Under the pieces are notes generated by a model, which saw only the letters and a list, made by a program, of their open reading frames with translations, was not told where the DNA came from and made no database searches. A stretch of 64,000 bases of DNA from Tritrichomonas foetus (lineage: Eukaryota > Parabasalia > Tritrichomonadida > Tritrichomonadidae), in assembly GCA_001839685.1 (NCBI GenBank), contig MLAK01000763.1, positions 1 to 64,000 of the forward strand, read 5' to 3'. Positions within the stretch are counted from its first letter, which is position 1; every line of letters starts with the position of its first letter. The translations under genes were made by a program, and so were the position numbers. Below, piece by piece: positions 19,185-30,509 of the stretch.

Positions 19185-19326
19185 TTAAGAAGATTCTTTC
19201 TTTAAGGACATCAATGCAGATGATTGGTTTTCTATGACCTTTTTCGATTTGTTTAACTTTGGGAAACTATTTCTTGATCAAACATTACTAGGAAATATTT
19301 TTATAGAGCTAATAATTGTTATATAA

Positions 19327-20589
19327 ACAGTGGAATTCAATTATTAATGAGTTCAGAGCATTTTCGAACTAAGTTATTATTATCCAATAAAGATGACAAT
19401 TTGTTATTATTTCTGAAAAAATGTACAAAAAACATCGTTAATAAAAGAGATATTGATTATTTAATAAATTATTATATTGATAATTCTAAACCAACATACC
19501 TCTGCGTTTTTACTATTTTTATTGAACGACTTAGAAGAAAAATATAATATGATAGCAAATAAGACTGGATTTATTGCTAAATCCATTTTATGCTCACAAT
19601 GTGGCGCTTGAAATGAAGTGCTGGAAAATAACCTACTTTACTCAATTTCATGCTCCGAATTAACAAATATTGAAGAATGTTGTAAAAATGAACCTATAAA
19701 TGATAGTATTTATCAGTTCTGTAGAAATACTCCTTTAGCGATGACTCAAATTGTGTCCATCAACATTCTCTTAATTATTCATTTAACTGATTCGAATTAT
19801 GAGCAAATTTTTCACATCAAGTCATTTTAGGTAATTAATGGAGAATTGAGAAAGAGCAGACTCCACTATATCACTTCACATCAGATATAATTGAAAAAGT
19901 TTAAATGATCGTATAAATGGCGCCAAATTTAGCTATGGATACAAATAAAATCATACAGCAATCTATTAATCAAAGCAATCTGTTAATCAAAGCAATGTAA
20001 TAATCGGAATAACGCATCAATCAAAACAATGTAATAATCAAAGCAATAATTTTTTCTCATCATCTTTTTTCTTTTAATTTTTTTATTTAGAGCAATAATT
20101 GATCGGGTATTTATAGAATTTTCATATTGATTTCTTCTAATTTATCCAACAGCCAAAATACAAATTAAATAATATTTGAGAAGACAAATAAGTCAATAAT
20201 TAGAAAGAAACATTGCCTGAAATTCATTGAGTTGATTCAATCACTTTTTCAAATTAACTCTCAACAAATAATTTCTTTTATAACTTTGTTTTTTGAATCC
20301 TCACTGTCCTTCACTCTCCAGCAAACATTTTTTGCTCTAAATCAAAATAGTTTTGAAAGCACCATTAATTTTTTGCGAAAAAATGATTGTTGTTCTGATT
20401 CATGAATTTACTTTTTAGATTCCAATTTTTTAATGATTTTACAGCAGAAGCCTAATTTATTGAAATGTTTTTCCAGTTTTTTGATCACGATATGCTATAA
20501 TATTGAATTGGAAATGATGCATCAATTATTAATAAATTTTCATATTTTTTTGATCAAACCAGTGCATTTATCTTTACTATAGAATGCAT
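19327..20589. other. Decayed, AT-rich DNA
   Basis: Open frames of 66 and 70 codons at 19347-19547 and 19618-19830 look like fragments of a Leu/Asn/Ile-rich protein, perhaps ankyrin-type N-terminal sequence, but no diagnostic motif is present. 19960-20055 holds short AATCAAAGCAAT repeats. Confidence 0.35.
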
Positions 20590-21290
20590 ATATTTCTGGA
20601 ATTTCAGAAAACCTAAAAAATATTATCAAAATAGAATTCGAAGATTATAACATTGATGAACATATAGAAATAGAAATTCCAAATGAAAATGATATAAAAG
20701 AGCAGTTACTTCTTTGGATCTCTCAAAATGAATTAAATGAAGTGATGCAAAATTCTTTTTTAAAAAAATGGATAAATGGATGCCTTTCATTTCATGTCGC
20801 TACGATGCACAAAGTGTAATCCATTTAATTATTTAATATAATTTTATTGAATGTATCAATTTATTAGAAAACTGTACAATCGAAAAAATTATCGAAGAAG
20901 ATAAAAATCTACAATTTTTACTATGATACGGAAGTGATGAAATAATGATATCATTTTTAAACAAAAATCCTGATAGAGAAGAACTGATAAGCAGTCCAAT
21001 ATTTCTCAAAAAACTTATTGCGAATTATAGTAAAGTATTTTCATTTTATTTTTCCAAAAGTGTCTATTCTGAAAGTGACATGCTTTAATTGCTTGCAAAG
21101 GCTACTAAAGTAAATAACTTAAAAGCCATTAAGCAGATTATTGAGAGTGATCCAACGATTTTGTGTTCGCATGCATTGAAATGAAACTGTAGAAATGATT
21201 CATTGAATTTTTTCCTCTCATTTTTCGCTAAATCTTTAAATGATAAGGATCAAAGACAAATTGTTAAACCACTTGAATTTTTCTAGGATT
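20590..21290 (+). pseudogene. Degenerate coding region, unknown
   Basis: Coding-like pieces in changing frames, such as ENLKNIIKIEFEDYNIDEHI and LLAKATKVNNLKAIKQIIES. The latter resembles an ankyrin-type helix pair. Several stops occur. It could be the leader of the MULE gene downstream or an independent relic. Confidence 0.3.
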
Positions 21291-21299
21291 TATAGTCCA

Positions 21300-23646
21300 T
21301 AAGACGATACTTCAATGAAAATAAATTCAAATTTTGTCTGAAAAGAAAGGAAAATCATAACACTCTAGAAGTTTATTCTATTCCGTGTTACAATGAACAT
21401 TGTAATTTCAAATATCACTATTTGTATAGAAACAATCCAAAAACCGGTTTCTTTTTAATTACATATGTGACATATTCCACATCCTACACTTTCGACCCAG
21501 AATTGAAAGGGAAGCAAGTCACACCACAAAACATCATCTCTATTCTTGCCAATATTATTCAGCAAGGAATTCCGAAAATTCAAGAATTGCATGAAATTAT
21601 GAAATTACATTAACCCTTTCAAGAGTTCTCGAAAAGTACTGTTGAATATATACGAAGACGGATCAGCGAGCAGCTTGCTGGTAAAAGAACCCAAGCTTTA
21701 GAAAAAATTATGAAAGAAAGTGATGAATGAAGAAATAAAGGTTAGACGATTCAAGTTAAACATCATGAAGGTATCATAAATGCAATTGTGATTATTCCTC
21801 AATGGTTTTCCGCTTTTATAAATGTATATTTCTCCCCTTTAATAACTGATGGGACCCATTCATCCGATGATATGACGTTTATTATCTTATTGGGTGTGGA
21901 TGGCGAGGCACACAGTCAGATTTTAGTTATTGTCATTCGCTCTTGTGAAGACTTTCAAGGTTATGAGTATTTTTTTGAAGAAGTTGAAAAAGAACTCACT
22001 AATAAAGCCATTACTATAATAGGTGATGATACTCAAAGTATAGACAAAGCAATTTCTCTTGTTTTTCAAAAAAATAAGACAGAAATAAGGAGTTGTACTT
22101 ATTAATCTACTAAAAAACATAAGTTTTATACCCAGTTCAATCGAAGAAACTCGAAATTTAAATTATCGTATTGCTAATGGACATGCTTCTAAAGAAGATT
22201 TTCTACTTTTTATAAAAGAAGATGTAAAAATGAAATGTGGAACTTTGGATGAAGAATATCTCAATGAATCACTAAATGCTGTTATTCCTACAAGTAACCC
22301 TTTTCGGAGATTTGTTATTAGTTCTCAAAGATGTGAATCGACTAATTCATTGATTAAATGTTATTCCCATAAGGCTTGCCTCATGCTTAAAAGATTACTG
22401 CAATTGGCTGAAAAGTGGGCTAATGTCACATTTTCATATCCTAAAAACCAAATTTTTACGAATTTTACTCTTCTAAAATTAGCATCACTTTATCCAAATT
22501 GATAACATTGATAGTAAGCATCATGTTATTCATGATGATTTCACATGTTCGTGTACGTCACTGCAAGATAATGGGTTTCCATGTCCTACAATGTTAAAAA
22601 CTACAATAGTTCATGACATTAATATCAAAGAGCTTATTGACAAAATTTTTCAAATAGAAAATATGCAATCAGCTTTCTTGAATGTTACAAGTGCATATAG
22701 TCATCACTACACTCCTCAAATCAATATGTCTTTAGCACCATTACCGAATATAAACTCAAATGAAGCAGCAATGACAACTTTCAAGCTTGTTGAGATTGAA
22801 ATTGATTTCCGAAGAGAAATCACTCCTATCCTGGTGAAATATTCCAAGCATAAAAGAAGAAAATATAAAATCAATTAAGAAAATGGTAGCTGAAGCGATT
22901 GGAGATGAATGTTCTTTCGCCAATTTAGATAACTTTATTGATTTAATTGCCATGAATCTTGAATTACCAAAATTGAAATTTACAACCACAACGACCCAAT
23001 GGAACTGGATTAAAAATATTGGCGAAAAATCAATACTTATTTACTAGATGATGTAATACAAAGATCAATAGATACTGATTTTCACTTAGCGAATTTGAAC
23101 AAACATAAACCAGTGAAAGGGAAATCGACATCGAACAAAACACAAATCATTATAAATTCTTGCCCTTTTTCTTTTCAACTTCACCAGAAAAACTTCATTT
23201 CGACCATTGTTGGTATAGAAAATCCGAATATCCGTTGCTTTTTTGTTTCGGTATTACAAGTGTTATGTAGAATAGCCAATTTTTCTGAATTATTTCAATT
23301 GTGCAATAAAAAGCAAAATGAAAAAGATTGTTTCCATTACAATATATATATTATTTACGAATTCCTTAAAACTGGCAAAGTTTGGAATAAAGCGAAAGAA
23401 GCTTTTAATTATGTACCTCATCTCATAATATTAAGTTTTAATACAAATAAGATTAATGATGATATTCAAAAGATTATCAATGACAAACATTCTCTTTGTA
23501 ACAAAACATTTGAATGGAAATTTATGATTATTCAGAGTCAAGAACATGCTATATCCGTGATTAAACAAACTAAAAATAACTTTGTATGTTTTAATGACGA
23601 AAAAGCAACCGTTAAATCAATGGAAAACTCCCAAAACACCTCCTAA
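21300..23646 (+). pseudogene. MULE transposase fused to USP deubiquitinase, decayed
   Basis: The order is: a zinc-finger-like N-terminus near 21370-21500 (YSIPCYNEHCNFKYHYLYR); a linker; the first catalytic block (FSPLITDGTHSSDDMTFIIL, 21835-21890); a second block with TIIGDDTQSIDKAI; the late QRCESTNSLIK block (near 22330); a degenerate SWIM finger (CSCTSLQDNGFPCPT, final His lost, near 22550); and ORF 22591-22878. Coding sequence then continues through a frame change (22883-23047) into 23095-23646, which carries a USP Cys box GIENPNIRCFFVSVLQVL with Cys at 23236-23238. A His box (QEHAISVI, His at 23545-23547) follows, with FVCFNDEKAT after it. The pieces follow with no gap in coding character, so I infer one ancestral transposase-deubiquitinase protein. 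Stops and frameshifts make it inactive. Confidence 0.65.
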
Positions 23647-25141
23647 AATACCAATACATTTCGATTATTGGCTTTGGTGACGAAACAGTGAAAATGTTAG
23701 TTTAATCAACAAAATAATCGTGGATATGATAGAAGATGAAAATCAAAGGGATGTTTCTTTGCCTTATTTTAAAAGCTGAGTAAAAAAAGCTGATTTTGAC
23801 TCATTTATTTTCATCTTTTCGTTTATAATGAGTATTTTAATAATTATTATTACTGAATCTATCACATGAAGAATTATTCTAAAAATAAGATGCATACATA
23901 TTGATTTTTCATCAAACATTTTATTATTCAGGAGCTGACCATTTTTGAGTCTTTTTTCATTAATGAAAATATCATATTTATACATTAATAAATTATTGTC
24001 TAATTTGGTTTCATTATTAAAAGTTTTGATTCTCTAAACTTCATTATTCGTTACCTCTTTCTTTCACTGATATCTTTGGTTCTTTTTATTACGATATTAA
24101 GCGTTTTGTGAATTAGTAATCATAATTATTTTGTGTTTGAATAAGTTATTTATTGATGATTCATTTTCATTTATATTCTACAATTTCATTTCTTGTTTCA
24201 TGCATATTTGTAAATATCACAAAAATAACATGAGTCGCAGCAGATGATCGGAATTTGAAAGGTGGGAAATTTTCCTACAAACTAAAATTCATCTCTTTGA
24301 TGTAGGTTTATTTCCTACTATTCAAATTTTTCGTCGTTGCATATAACATGTCAGTAGGAAGATTTCCTAGTGATATTTTTACAGATTGCTCTCATTTGAA
24401 TGCACACAGACAAAAAAATTGAAATAACTATTTTTCATGCATTCAATTCTTTTCTGATAAATCTTGTCAAGTCAGGATTGAGAGATCACATAAAACCAAT
24501 CACTTCATTTTTTTCATTCAGTCACTTCTTATGTCAGTTGTCACTTGATATTTTTTAATTAATGATCCTCCTCATAAATACAAAACATTGTATATATATC
24601 CCATTTATAAAAGACTCAAAGCTTTCAGTACTCTTAAGATTCCCAAAGTTCAAATGGGAACAGAAAATATGAATCGTTTCATTCAAATTTAGAATTAATA
24701 AACGGCACAGACTACACCCTTAAAGGTAAATTTGTCAATAAACAACATATTTGGGAAAATTATGAAAACACATAGAAAAAATGTTTGAGAGAACTCGGCA
24801 TTCAATTTATTAGCCTTTTTTAAAGAAAAAAATGACCTTAATTTTTGATAATCTAACAACTTTTTGTAGTGAATTGTAAAGCATTGAAATATTATCTCAA
24901 TATGAAGGTGTACAACCGTAACCCTCAAATTATTTCGATCAAAAAGTCATCAATTGAGAGAACTTTCAAAGTACACTTCGAAGTGTTCATCATTTTCATT
25001 TTCTAATGGAATTGTTAACAAAAAGTCGATTTTGCTAAGTTTAGATTTGATGGGTGACCGTTTAGTTCTGAAAAACAAAATATTTCTGGTGCTTTATTGA
25101 AAAAGTGAAAAATCTCGTTACCCCAAAAATAGCTTTTCGAG
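23647..25141. other. Spacer between transposon island and gene-rich region
   Basis: No supported gene. Three near-palindromic 17-mers of the type GTAGGAAATTTTCCTAC lie at 24262-24278, 24302-24318 and 24354-24370. An AAAAAGTG motif lies at 25100-25107, 35 bases before the next ATG. Confidence 0.5.
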
Positions 25142-26872
25142 ATGAGTAACACGAATACATCCCTCTCAAAAGCTAGAAAACCCATCATCACACGTCCAAA
25201 CACGAGAAAGAATAATGCCAACAATTCTAGAGTGAATTCTCGCGTTGCAAACAACCGCCCTGCGCCACAGTCAAGAGCACAATCTCGAGCAAAGTCTTCG
25301 GCCAATCAACCACCTCAAAAGAGTAAGGCAGAACTTGAAGAAATTCGAAACAAGCTTTTCGACGGGACTGAATTTTCCGAATTTACCGAAGAAGAATTAA
25401 ATCAAGTATATCCGCATTTACGTGAATACGCCTACCAGAAAGGGAGCGAAGAAGATTACGACGAGGCCCAAAAGGCTTTCCAGCTTTCCGAAAACATTCT
25501 CGCCGAATTGAAAAATCGAAATCCGAATGAAGATCGAGAAGGCGAAATAGGTCAAAAATTCACCTCAAGACAAAATAACTTCGAAGAAGAATGGCAGATG
25601 AAGTTTGACGATTACGATGAAAATACGGCAGTTCGTCAGAAAGATCTCGACGAAACCCACGAAGAACAAAGAACGAGTTTTGAAAGACTCTGGAATGAAG
25701 ACATGCCAAGGAGATATCGAAAGCCATCACAAAGACTTCTCCAGATCAAAAAAATCGAGAAATCCCTCGCTCTTTCGTGCGAATTTGAAAGAGCCAAGCA
25801 AATTCACCTTGAAGCTGAAAAATTAGCGGAAGAAGAACTTCAACTTGCACAAGCTAACCTTAACCGTGATTATGAAATTGCTCTTCAACGACTCCTTAAA
25901 AAACAAGAAGAAGAAAAACAAAGTTTACTTGAAACTCGTGCACATTTGAGAAACATTTTGATGTCGCGTTATGAAGAAGAAAAATCTGCTGTAAATAATC
26001 GATCCCTCGTTGTTTCAACACGACAGCAGGAAGCCCAGAAGGGATACAGGACATCCAAGAGGCGAAATGAACCAATCGGAACAGGAGGAACATTTTCTGG
26101 AAATGCTGATAGAAAATTGCATGATGTTCTTTTGCCACCTCTTCGCCCACCAAATGATCCGGGATTCTTGGAGGAAGATAAAAAACGGAAAAGAGAGTTA
26201 CAGAAAAAGAAATTGGCTTATCAAAAAAATAATGCGAAAGCAACACTGGCAAAATACACAGTGGATGGACAAGAATACTCAAACTATGATGCAAATAGTT
26301 CGAATTATAATTCCAGGGGCAATTCTAATCAAAACACTTTGAGACAGACAAATGATGGAAAGAACCAAGCAAAATCTGGAACAAACTCAGGTTTATCTTC
26401 AAATACTGACAATAATAAAGGCGGTTCTGGAAAAACTAAATTTGATATGATTCAAGATGTCGCTGATCGTGTTGATGCAATTGTTACGGCTGATGGTGAA
26501 GATGAACCAAATCAAAATGGAGGAACAACAAGCGAAATTAATGCCAGCCGAGACATTAACAATAACGAGAACAATAATGAAAATAATGATGAAAACAATG
26601 AAAATAATAATACTAGCAGAAGTAATAGTAGTAGTTATAGCAGTAGTAATAACAGTCGTAAAACCGATGATGATAGTAACAATAGGAGTAACAAAGTTGA
26701 TGTAGAAAATAATACAGAAGATTTAGAGAATGACAACAATGGCAATACTAATATAAATAATAGTGAAGAGAGTAAAAATAGTGAAAGCAATGGAGAAAAC
26801 AAAAATGATGATGGAAATGCGGGTAATCTAATGCAAAATATCACTGATAAGATTGATGCAATCGCTTCTTAA
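25142..26872 (+). CDS. Coiled-coil protein with Asn/Ser-rich tail
   Basis: 576 residues. Residues 1-60 are basic and Ala/Asn/Arg-rich. Residues about 60-135 form short acidic helices (EFTEEELNQVYPHLREYAYQ). Residues about 135-290 are a charged alpha-helical coiled coil containing FERAKQIHLEAEKLAEEELQ and LLKKQEEEKQSLLETRA. The last 200 residues are low-complexity, dominated by Asn, Ser, Glu and Asp. I do not recognise a named family, though similar 'EFERAKQIHLEAEKL' proteins are common in trichomonads and look cytoskeletal. The product is probably structural or scaffolding. The ATG is the first in frame, with an AAAAAGTG box 35 bases upstream. The gene marks the left border of the gene-rich part. 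Confidence 0.85.
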   Translation: MSNTNTSLSKARKPIITRPNTRKNNANNSRVNSRVANNRPAPQSRAQSRAKSSANQPPQKSKAELEEIRNKLFDGTEFSEFTEEELNQVYPHLREYAYQKGSEEDYDEAQKAFQLSENILAELKNRNPNEDREGEIGQKFTSRQNNFEEEWQMKFDDYDENTAVRQKDLDETHEEQRTSFERLWNEDMPRRYRKPSQRLLQIKKIEKSLALSCEFERAKQIHLEAEKLAEEELQLAQANLNRDYEIALQRLLKKQEEEKQSLLETRAHLRNILMSRYEEEKSAVNNRSLVVSTRQQEAQKGYRTSKRRNEPIGTGGTFSGNADRKLHDVLLPPLRPPNDPGFLEEDKKRKRELQKKKLAYQKNNAKATLAKYTVDGQEYSNYDANSSNYNSRGNSNQNTLRQTNDGKNQAKSGTNSGLSSNTDNNKGGSGKTKFDMIQDVADRVDAIVTADGEDEPNQNGGTTSEINASRDINNNENNNENNDENNENNNTSRSNSSSYSSSNNSRKTDDDSNNRSNKVDVENNTEDLENDNNGNTNINNSEESKNSESNGENKNDDGNAGNLMQNITDKIDAIAS

Positions 26873-28328
26873 CCTTGTAATCTATTTATATGACTTTTAT
26901 ATGGAATTTTATGATTAATAATTATCATAAAAATATTGTTAAATATCAATTTCGTTTATTCTTTTATTATTACCATAAATATCAGAGTGGCTATGAAGAG
27001 AATATTACTTCATGAGACAGATTATTCATAAAATTCTAAACCCAAATTGTTGAATCATGTTCATTTTTTTACTATTTTTTATGAAATATATTCATTAAGT
27101 TGTTATTCATCCAGAATCCAACAACGGTGAAAATCTGGACAATCAAATAAAATCTAGAAATAAGTTCCGATTTTCCAGAAGTTTTTTGATGTTATAAAAA
27201 AAAGACAGACTCTGAAATATATTCTGCAAAGAAATCATTTACTAACATTTTTTTTTTATTTTCCCTTGCTAATAATTATTTTCTTTAATTGATGGAAGAT
27301 AACCAATGTAATAGTAAATGATTTATGAATTCAATCCAGTCAATTTAAACTCTTTTTTTAAAATTCATATTTCAAGAAGAAGAATTATTCATATTTAAAT
27401 ATGTTAATATATAAGTATTATAAAAGATAAATACCTAATATTTTTCGACAATAAGAAGAAAAAATCCAAATATTTGTGTTTCAAAAATGACTGATTTGAA
27501 TTGCAAATGTATTCAAAAAGTTTCCTAATAATAAAATAACAATATCTCTGCGATTTTTTTATAGTTTTATTTAAATTTGGTTTTTATAATATTTTACATA
27601 TTATTTATTGTAAATTAATGAATTTGATATAATTTTAAAATTTCATGAAATTAGAATGAATTCAAAGTGGAAATTGACGTGGATTTCTAAAAATCTCCTT
27701 TTGTATCAATGAAAAATAAACTTTTTAATTCCCATTGAGAAGAGTAAAGATTTATTGGGGGCTTGGAGAGGGAAATTTTTGAAATGTTCCATATCGTATC
27801 ATGCAAAATATTTTACGTTATTCAAAAATGCATATATAAAAAAGGAAATTTTCTCAAAATCTATATATAATTTTAACGCAAAAATCCATGACTATCTTTA
27901 TTTCTCTTTTTAAAAATAAAATTTTGCAAAAGCTCAGCAAAATAAGACAAAAGAGGTGATTCATGGCTCTATTTTTGGAGAAAAAATATGATTTGGTTTG
28001 AGCTAATGAGTACAAAATTGAATGCCGATGATGATATTTCTCAATTTTCAAAACTCTAAAACTTACCGAATAGAAAAAACAAATGGGTTTAAACTAATTG
28101 AGAATAAAAGATTTTATCTCGGATTGAATTTAATTCTTGTATTATTTATTTGATAAATTTTCATACCATCAACACTATTTTCTATAGTTTACACCAATAA
28201 AAATTCGATAGATTCTACTTTTTCAAGAACTAAACAACAACATTCTAAACTTAAATATTCTATGCAACAGACCGATTAAAAAGAGAAAAAGTTTAAACTC
28301 TATTTTTTATTTTCGTTTTTGTTTTAAA
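26873..28328. other. Intergenic, no supported gene
   Basis: AT-rich with stops in all frames. A 65-codon open frame at 27854-28051 (minus) has no support. Near the right end are TACTTTTTCAAG (28217) and GAGAAAAAGTTT (28281), related to the CACTTTTT motif upstream of other genes. Confidence 0.55.
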
Positions 28329-28334
28329 TCACTT
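28329..28334 (+). promoter_or_regulatory. Initiator-like TCACTT
   Basis: TCACTT, 12 bases upstream of the ATG at 28341. It fits the trichomonad initiator TCA(Y)TT. Confidence 0.4.
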
Positions 28335-28340
28335 CCAACG

Positions 28341-30035
28341 ATGAGCTTCAGATACGAATTAATTATTCCTATTCTCGTTTCAATTATTATCGTCATTGGC
28401 GTTGTTTTGTTTTTCCGATATTACGGCGCATTCAAACATTATTGGATAGTTTGGCTTCTCATGCTTCTCTCCGCTATAATTCCCTTCACGATGGTTATTG
28501 GGATTCTACCCTTCGATATCGGCATGTCTTTTTACGATAAGGAGACGAATTACAAATGGCTTAAGGATTTGCTCGAAGTCCTTTATTGGGTCTCTTTTGT
28601 CTTCACATGGGTCATCAATCCTATTATTGTCTCCTATTTACGGTATCCGTACTCCCTGACACTCAAGCATAGAATATGGCTGACCATTCGCGAAAACTTA
28701 ATTTTCTGGGGAACCGTTGTTGGCGTTATTGTTGTCGGTGTTATTGTTTTGATAGCATCTGGAAATTTAACGTTCCCCAATCTGATACCATTGGCGATTG
28801 CGCTAGCAAACGGCTATGGTCTTTTAATGTTATGTTTATGTCTTGGCCATGGTTTTGTTGCACTTCCACGTACAATCTGGCTTCTGGCAAACCCAGGGAC
28901 CGCATACTTGTACTACCTGCAAAAAATCTCAAAAGAAACAAAATTGTGTGCGAGCACAATTGCTGATGGCGATGAGGCTTTGAGATTATGTCGAGTTGCA
29001 ACCACAAATCTTCGATCGGATCTTAAAAAACTATACAACGAAGTTGGTGTCCAAAGAATGAAAAAGCTTTCAGACTTAAAAGATGAACTACCAATTCCAA
29101 AACGTTACCAAAATGGAAAATCGACAAGCAAAACTATTAAAAAGCTTAGTGGATTAAATTGGCAATATTTAAGTGAAAGTCAACTCGAAGATTTCTTTTC
29201 TCTTCTTGATACAACTACTCGCAATATTGAAGAAACAACTTCTTACGTCATGAAAGCATCTGAACAGGCTTTAAATGCACTGAGAAGGTATAATAGTGAT
29301 TATTCAACAGCGATGGTTGTGCTAAAAAGAATCGGTGCAGTTTTAATTGCACTTTTGAATGGATTATGTCTGTGGAGTGAATTATGTCTAATGATTAATC
29401 CTAAGTATTCATTATTCAATTACATATCACACTTAGAAATGTTACCTGCAATTCATATCCTTTGTATATCGACACCTATTCTTGCATATTTGATGTTTAT
29501 TGGAAGCTGGAGTCTAAAGCATCTTCGATTAGGTTCATTCTTTAGATTTATTGCTGGAAAAACAAATGCAAATACTTTAAACTACTTTTCTATCATTTTA
29601 TCTCGTCTAGGACCAACTATTGGCTATCATTACATGCAGCAAATTCAATCTTATGATAGTCAATTCCAAAAAGTTATGGGCACAATGAATGTTGTTGTTT
29701 TTGTTGGTGATAAATGGAATATTTATTCACCAATTCTTCTTGTCTTAATTATGTTTCTTGTTGGTTTTAATGTTTTGAATAAAATTGCAGGTTGTTGTGG
29801 TAAAAAGAGATACACGTTTGATCCAAGTATGATGGATTTTGATGATTTGGAGAATGGTGAAGAGGTTTTATGTGAAATGCAAAGTGATGTTCATCTTTTG
29901 ATAGATGCAGGTCTCAAATATAATGTAATTGTGAATAAAGAAAAACCAACATTCAAGAAATCGACTGGTTTCAAACGAAAGAAGAACTTTGCTGGGTTAG
30001 ATGATACTCCCCTCAATCAACTCTCTGAATATTGA
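28341..30035 (+). CDS. LMBRD2: LMBR1-like multipass membrane protein (LMBRD2 type)
   Basis: 564 residues with about nine hydrophobic segments: a block of five in the first 190 residues, a soluble region with helices at about 195-330, and a second block from 330 to 480, followed by a polar tail. The segment after the fifth helix, GHGFVALPRTIWLLANPGTA, and the N-terminal order of helices match LMBR1-domain proteins, and the length is close to the LMBRD2 class rather than LMBD1. The family acts at plasma or endo-lysosomal membranes and in receptor trafficking in animals; the role in trichomonads is unknown. A TCACTT initiator lies 7 bases before the ATG. The stop is followed by a short AT-rich 3' region. 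Confidence 0.8.
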   Translation: MSFRYELIIPILVSIIIVIGVVLFFRYYGAFKHYWIVWLLMLLSAIIPFTMVIGILPFDIGMSFYDKETNYKWLKDLLEVLYWVSFVFTWVINPIIVSYLRYPYSLTLKHRIWLTIRENLIFWGTVVGVIVVGVIVLIASGNLTFPNLIPLAIALANGYGLLMLCLCLGHGFVALPRTIWLLANPGTAYLYYLQKISKETKLCASTIADGDEALRLCRVATTNLRSDLKKLYNEVGVQRMKKLSDLKDELPIPKRYQNGKSTSKTIKKLSGLNWQYLSESQLEDFFSLLDTTTRNIEETTSYVMKASEQALNALRRYNSDYSTAMVVLKRIGAVLIALLNGLCLWSELCLMINPKYSLFNYISHLEMLPAIHILCISTPILAYLMFIGSWSLKHLRLGSFFRFIAGKTNANTLNYFSIILSRLGPTIGYHYMQQIQSYDSQFQKVMGTMNVVVFVGDKWNIYSPILLVLIMFLVGFNVLNKIAGCCGKKRYTFDPSMMDFDDLENGEEVLCEMQSDVHLLIDAGLKYNVIVNKEKPTFKKSTGFKRKKNFAGLDDTPLNQLSEY

Positions 30036-30509
30036 AAAGATGAAAAATAAGAGATATTTTTTGTTTATAATAAAGTTTCCATAGCGCAAAAAATTAAGCT
30101 TTTATTTGTATATACTTTTTTTTTATTTTAGTTTCATTCATGGAAGATAATAAAAGATATAATCCTCCATCTCGTGAAACATATGAAAAGATCATGATTA
30201 TTCTTGTATAATCTCAAATTTACACCAAGAATCCAACAATCCTATTCAAATAACTCCTATTGACATAGCAACAGAATGAGGATTTCCAGATGCTATTCAA
30301 ATATCTAATTCAAAACATCTAATATAATCATTTATTTTAAAAAGTAAAATAAATTTTATAAAAAATATATAAATTGTCCAATATTGAATCAATAAAATAT
30401 TATAATACATGGTGTGAAAGTTTTGAAAAAATATCAAAAATAATATTAAAATTCTAGTGAAAACAAAAGTTCTTTTAATATATATAAAACAAAAACAATA
30501 AATGAAATT
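30036..30509 (+). other. Intergenic with an ankyrin-repeat fragment
   Basis: A short piece near 30235-30320 reads TPIDIATE, stop, GFPDAIQISNSKHLI. This resembles one ankyrin repeat ('TPLHIA...G....VQLLLS') with one stop. It is too short to call a gene and is probably a relic of the large trichomonad ankyrin families. Confidence 0.35.

Noticed and set aside
26635..26844. Minus-strand Leu/Ser-rich ORF
   Set aside because: Antisense of the Asn/Ser-rich tail of the coiled-coil gene.
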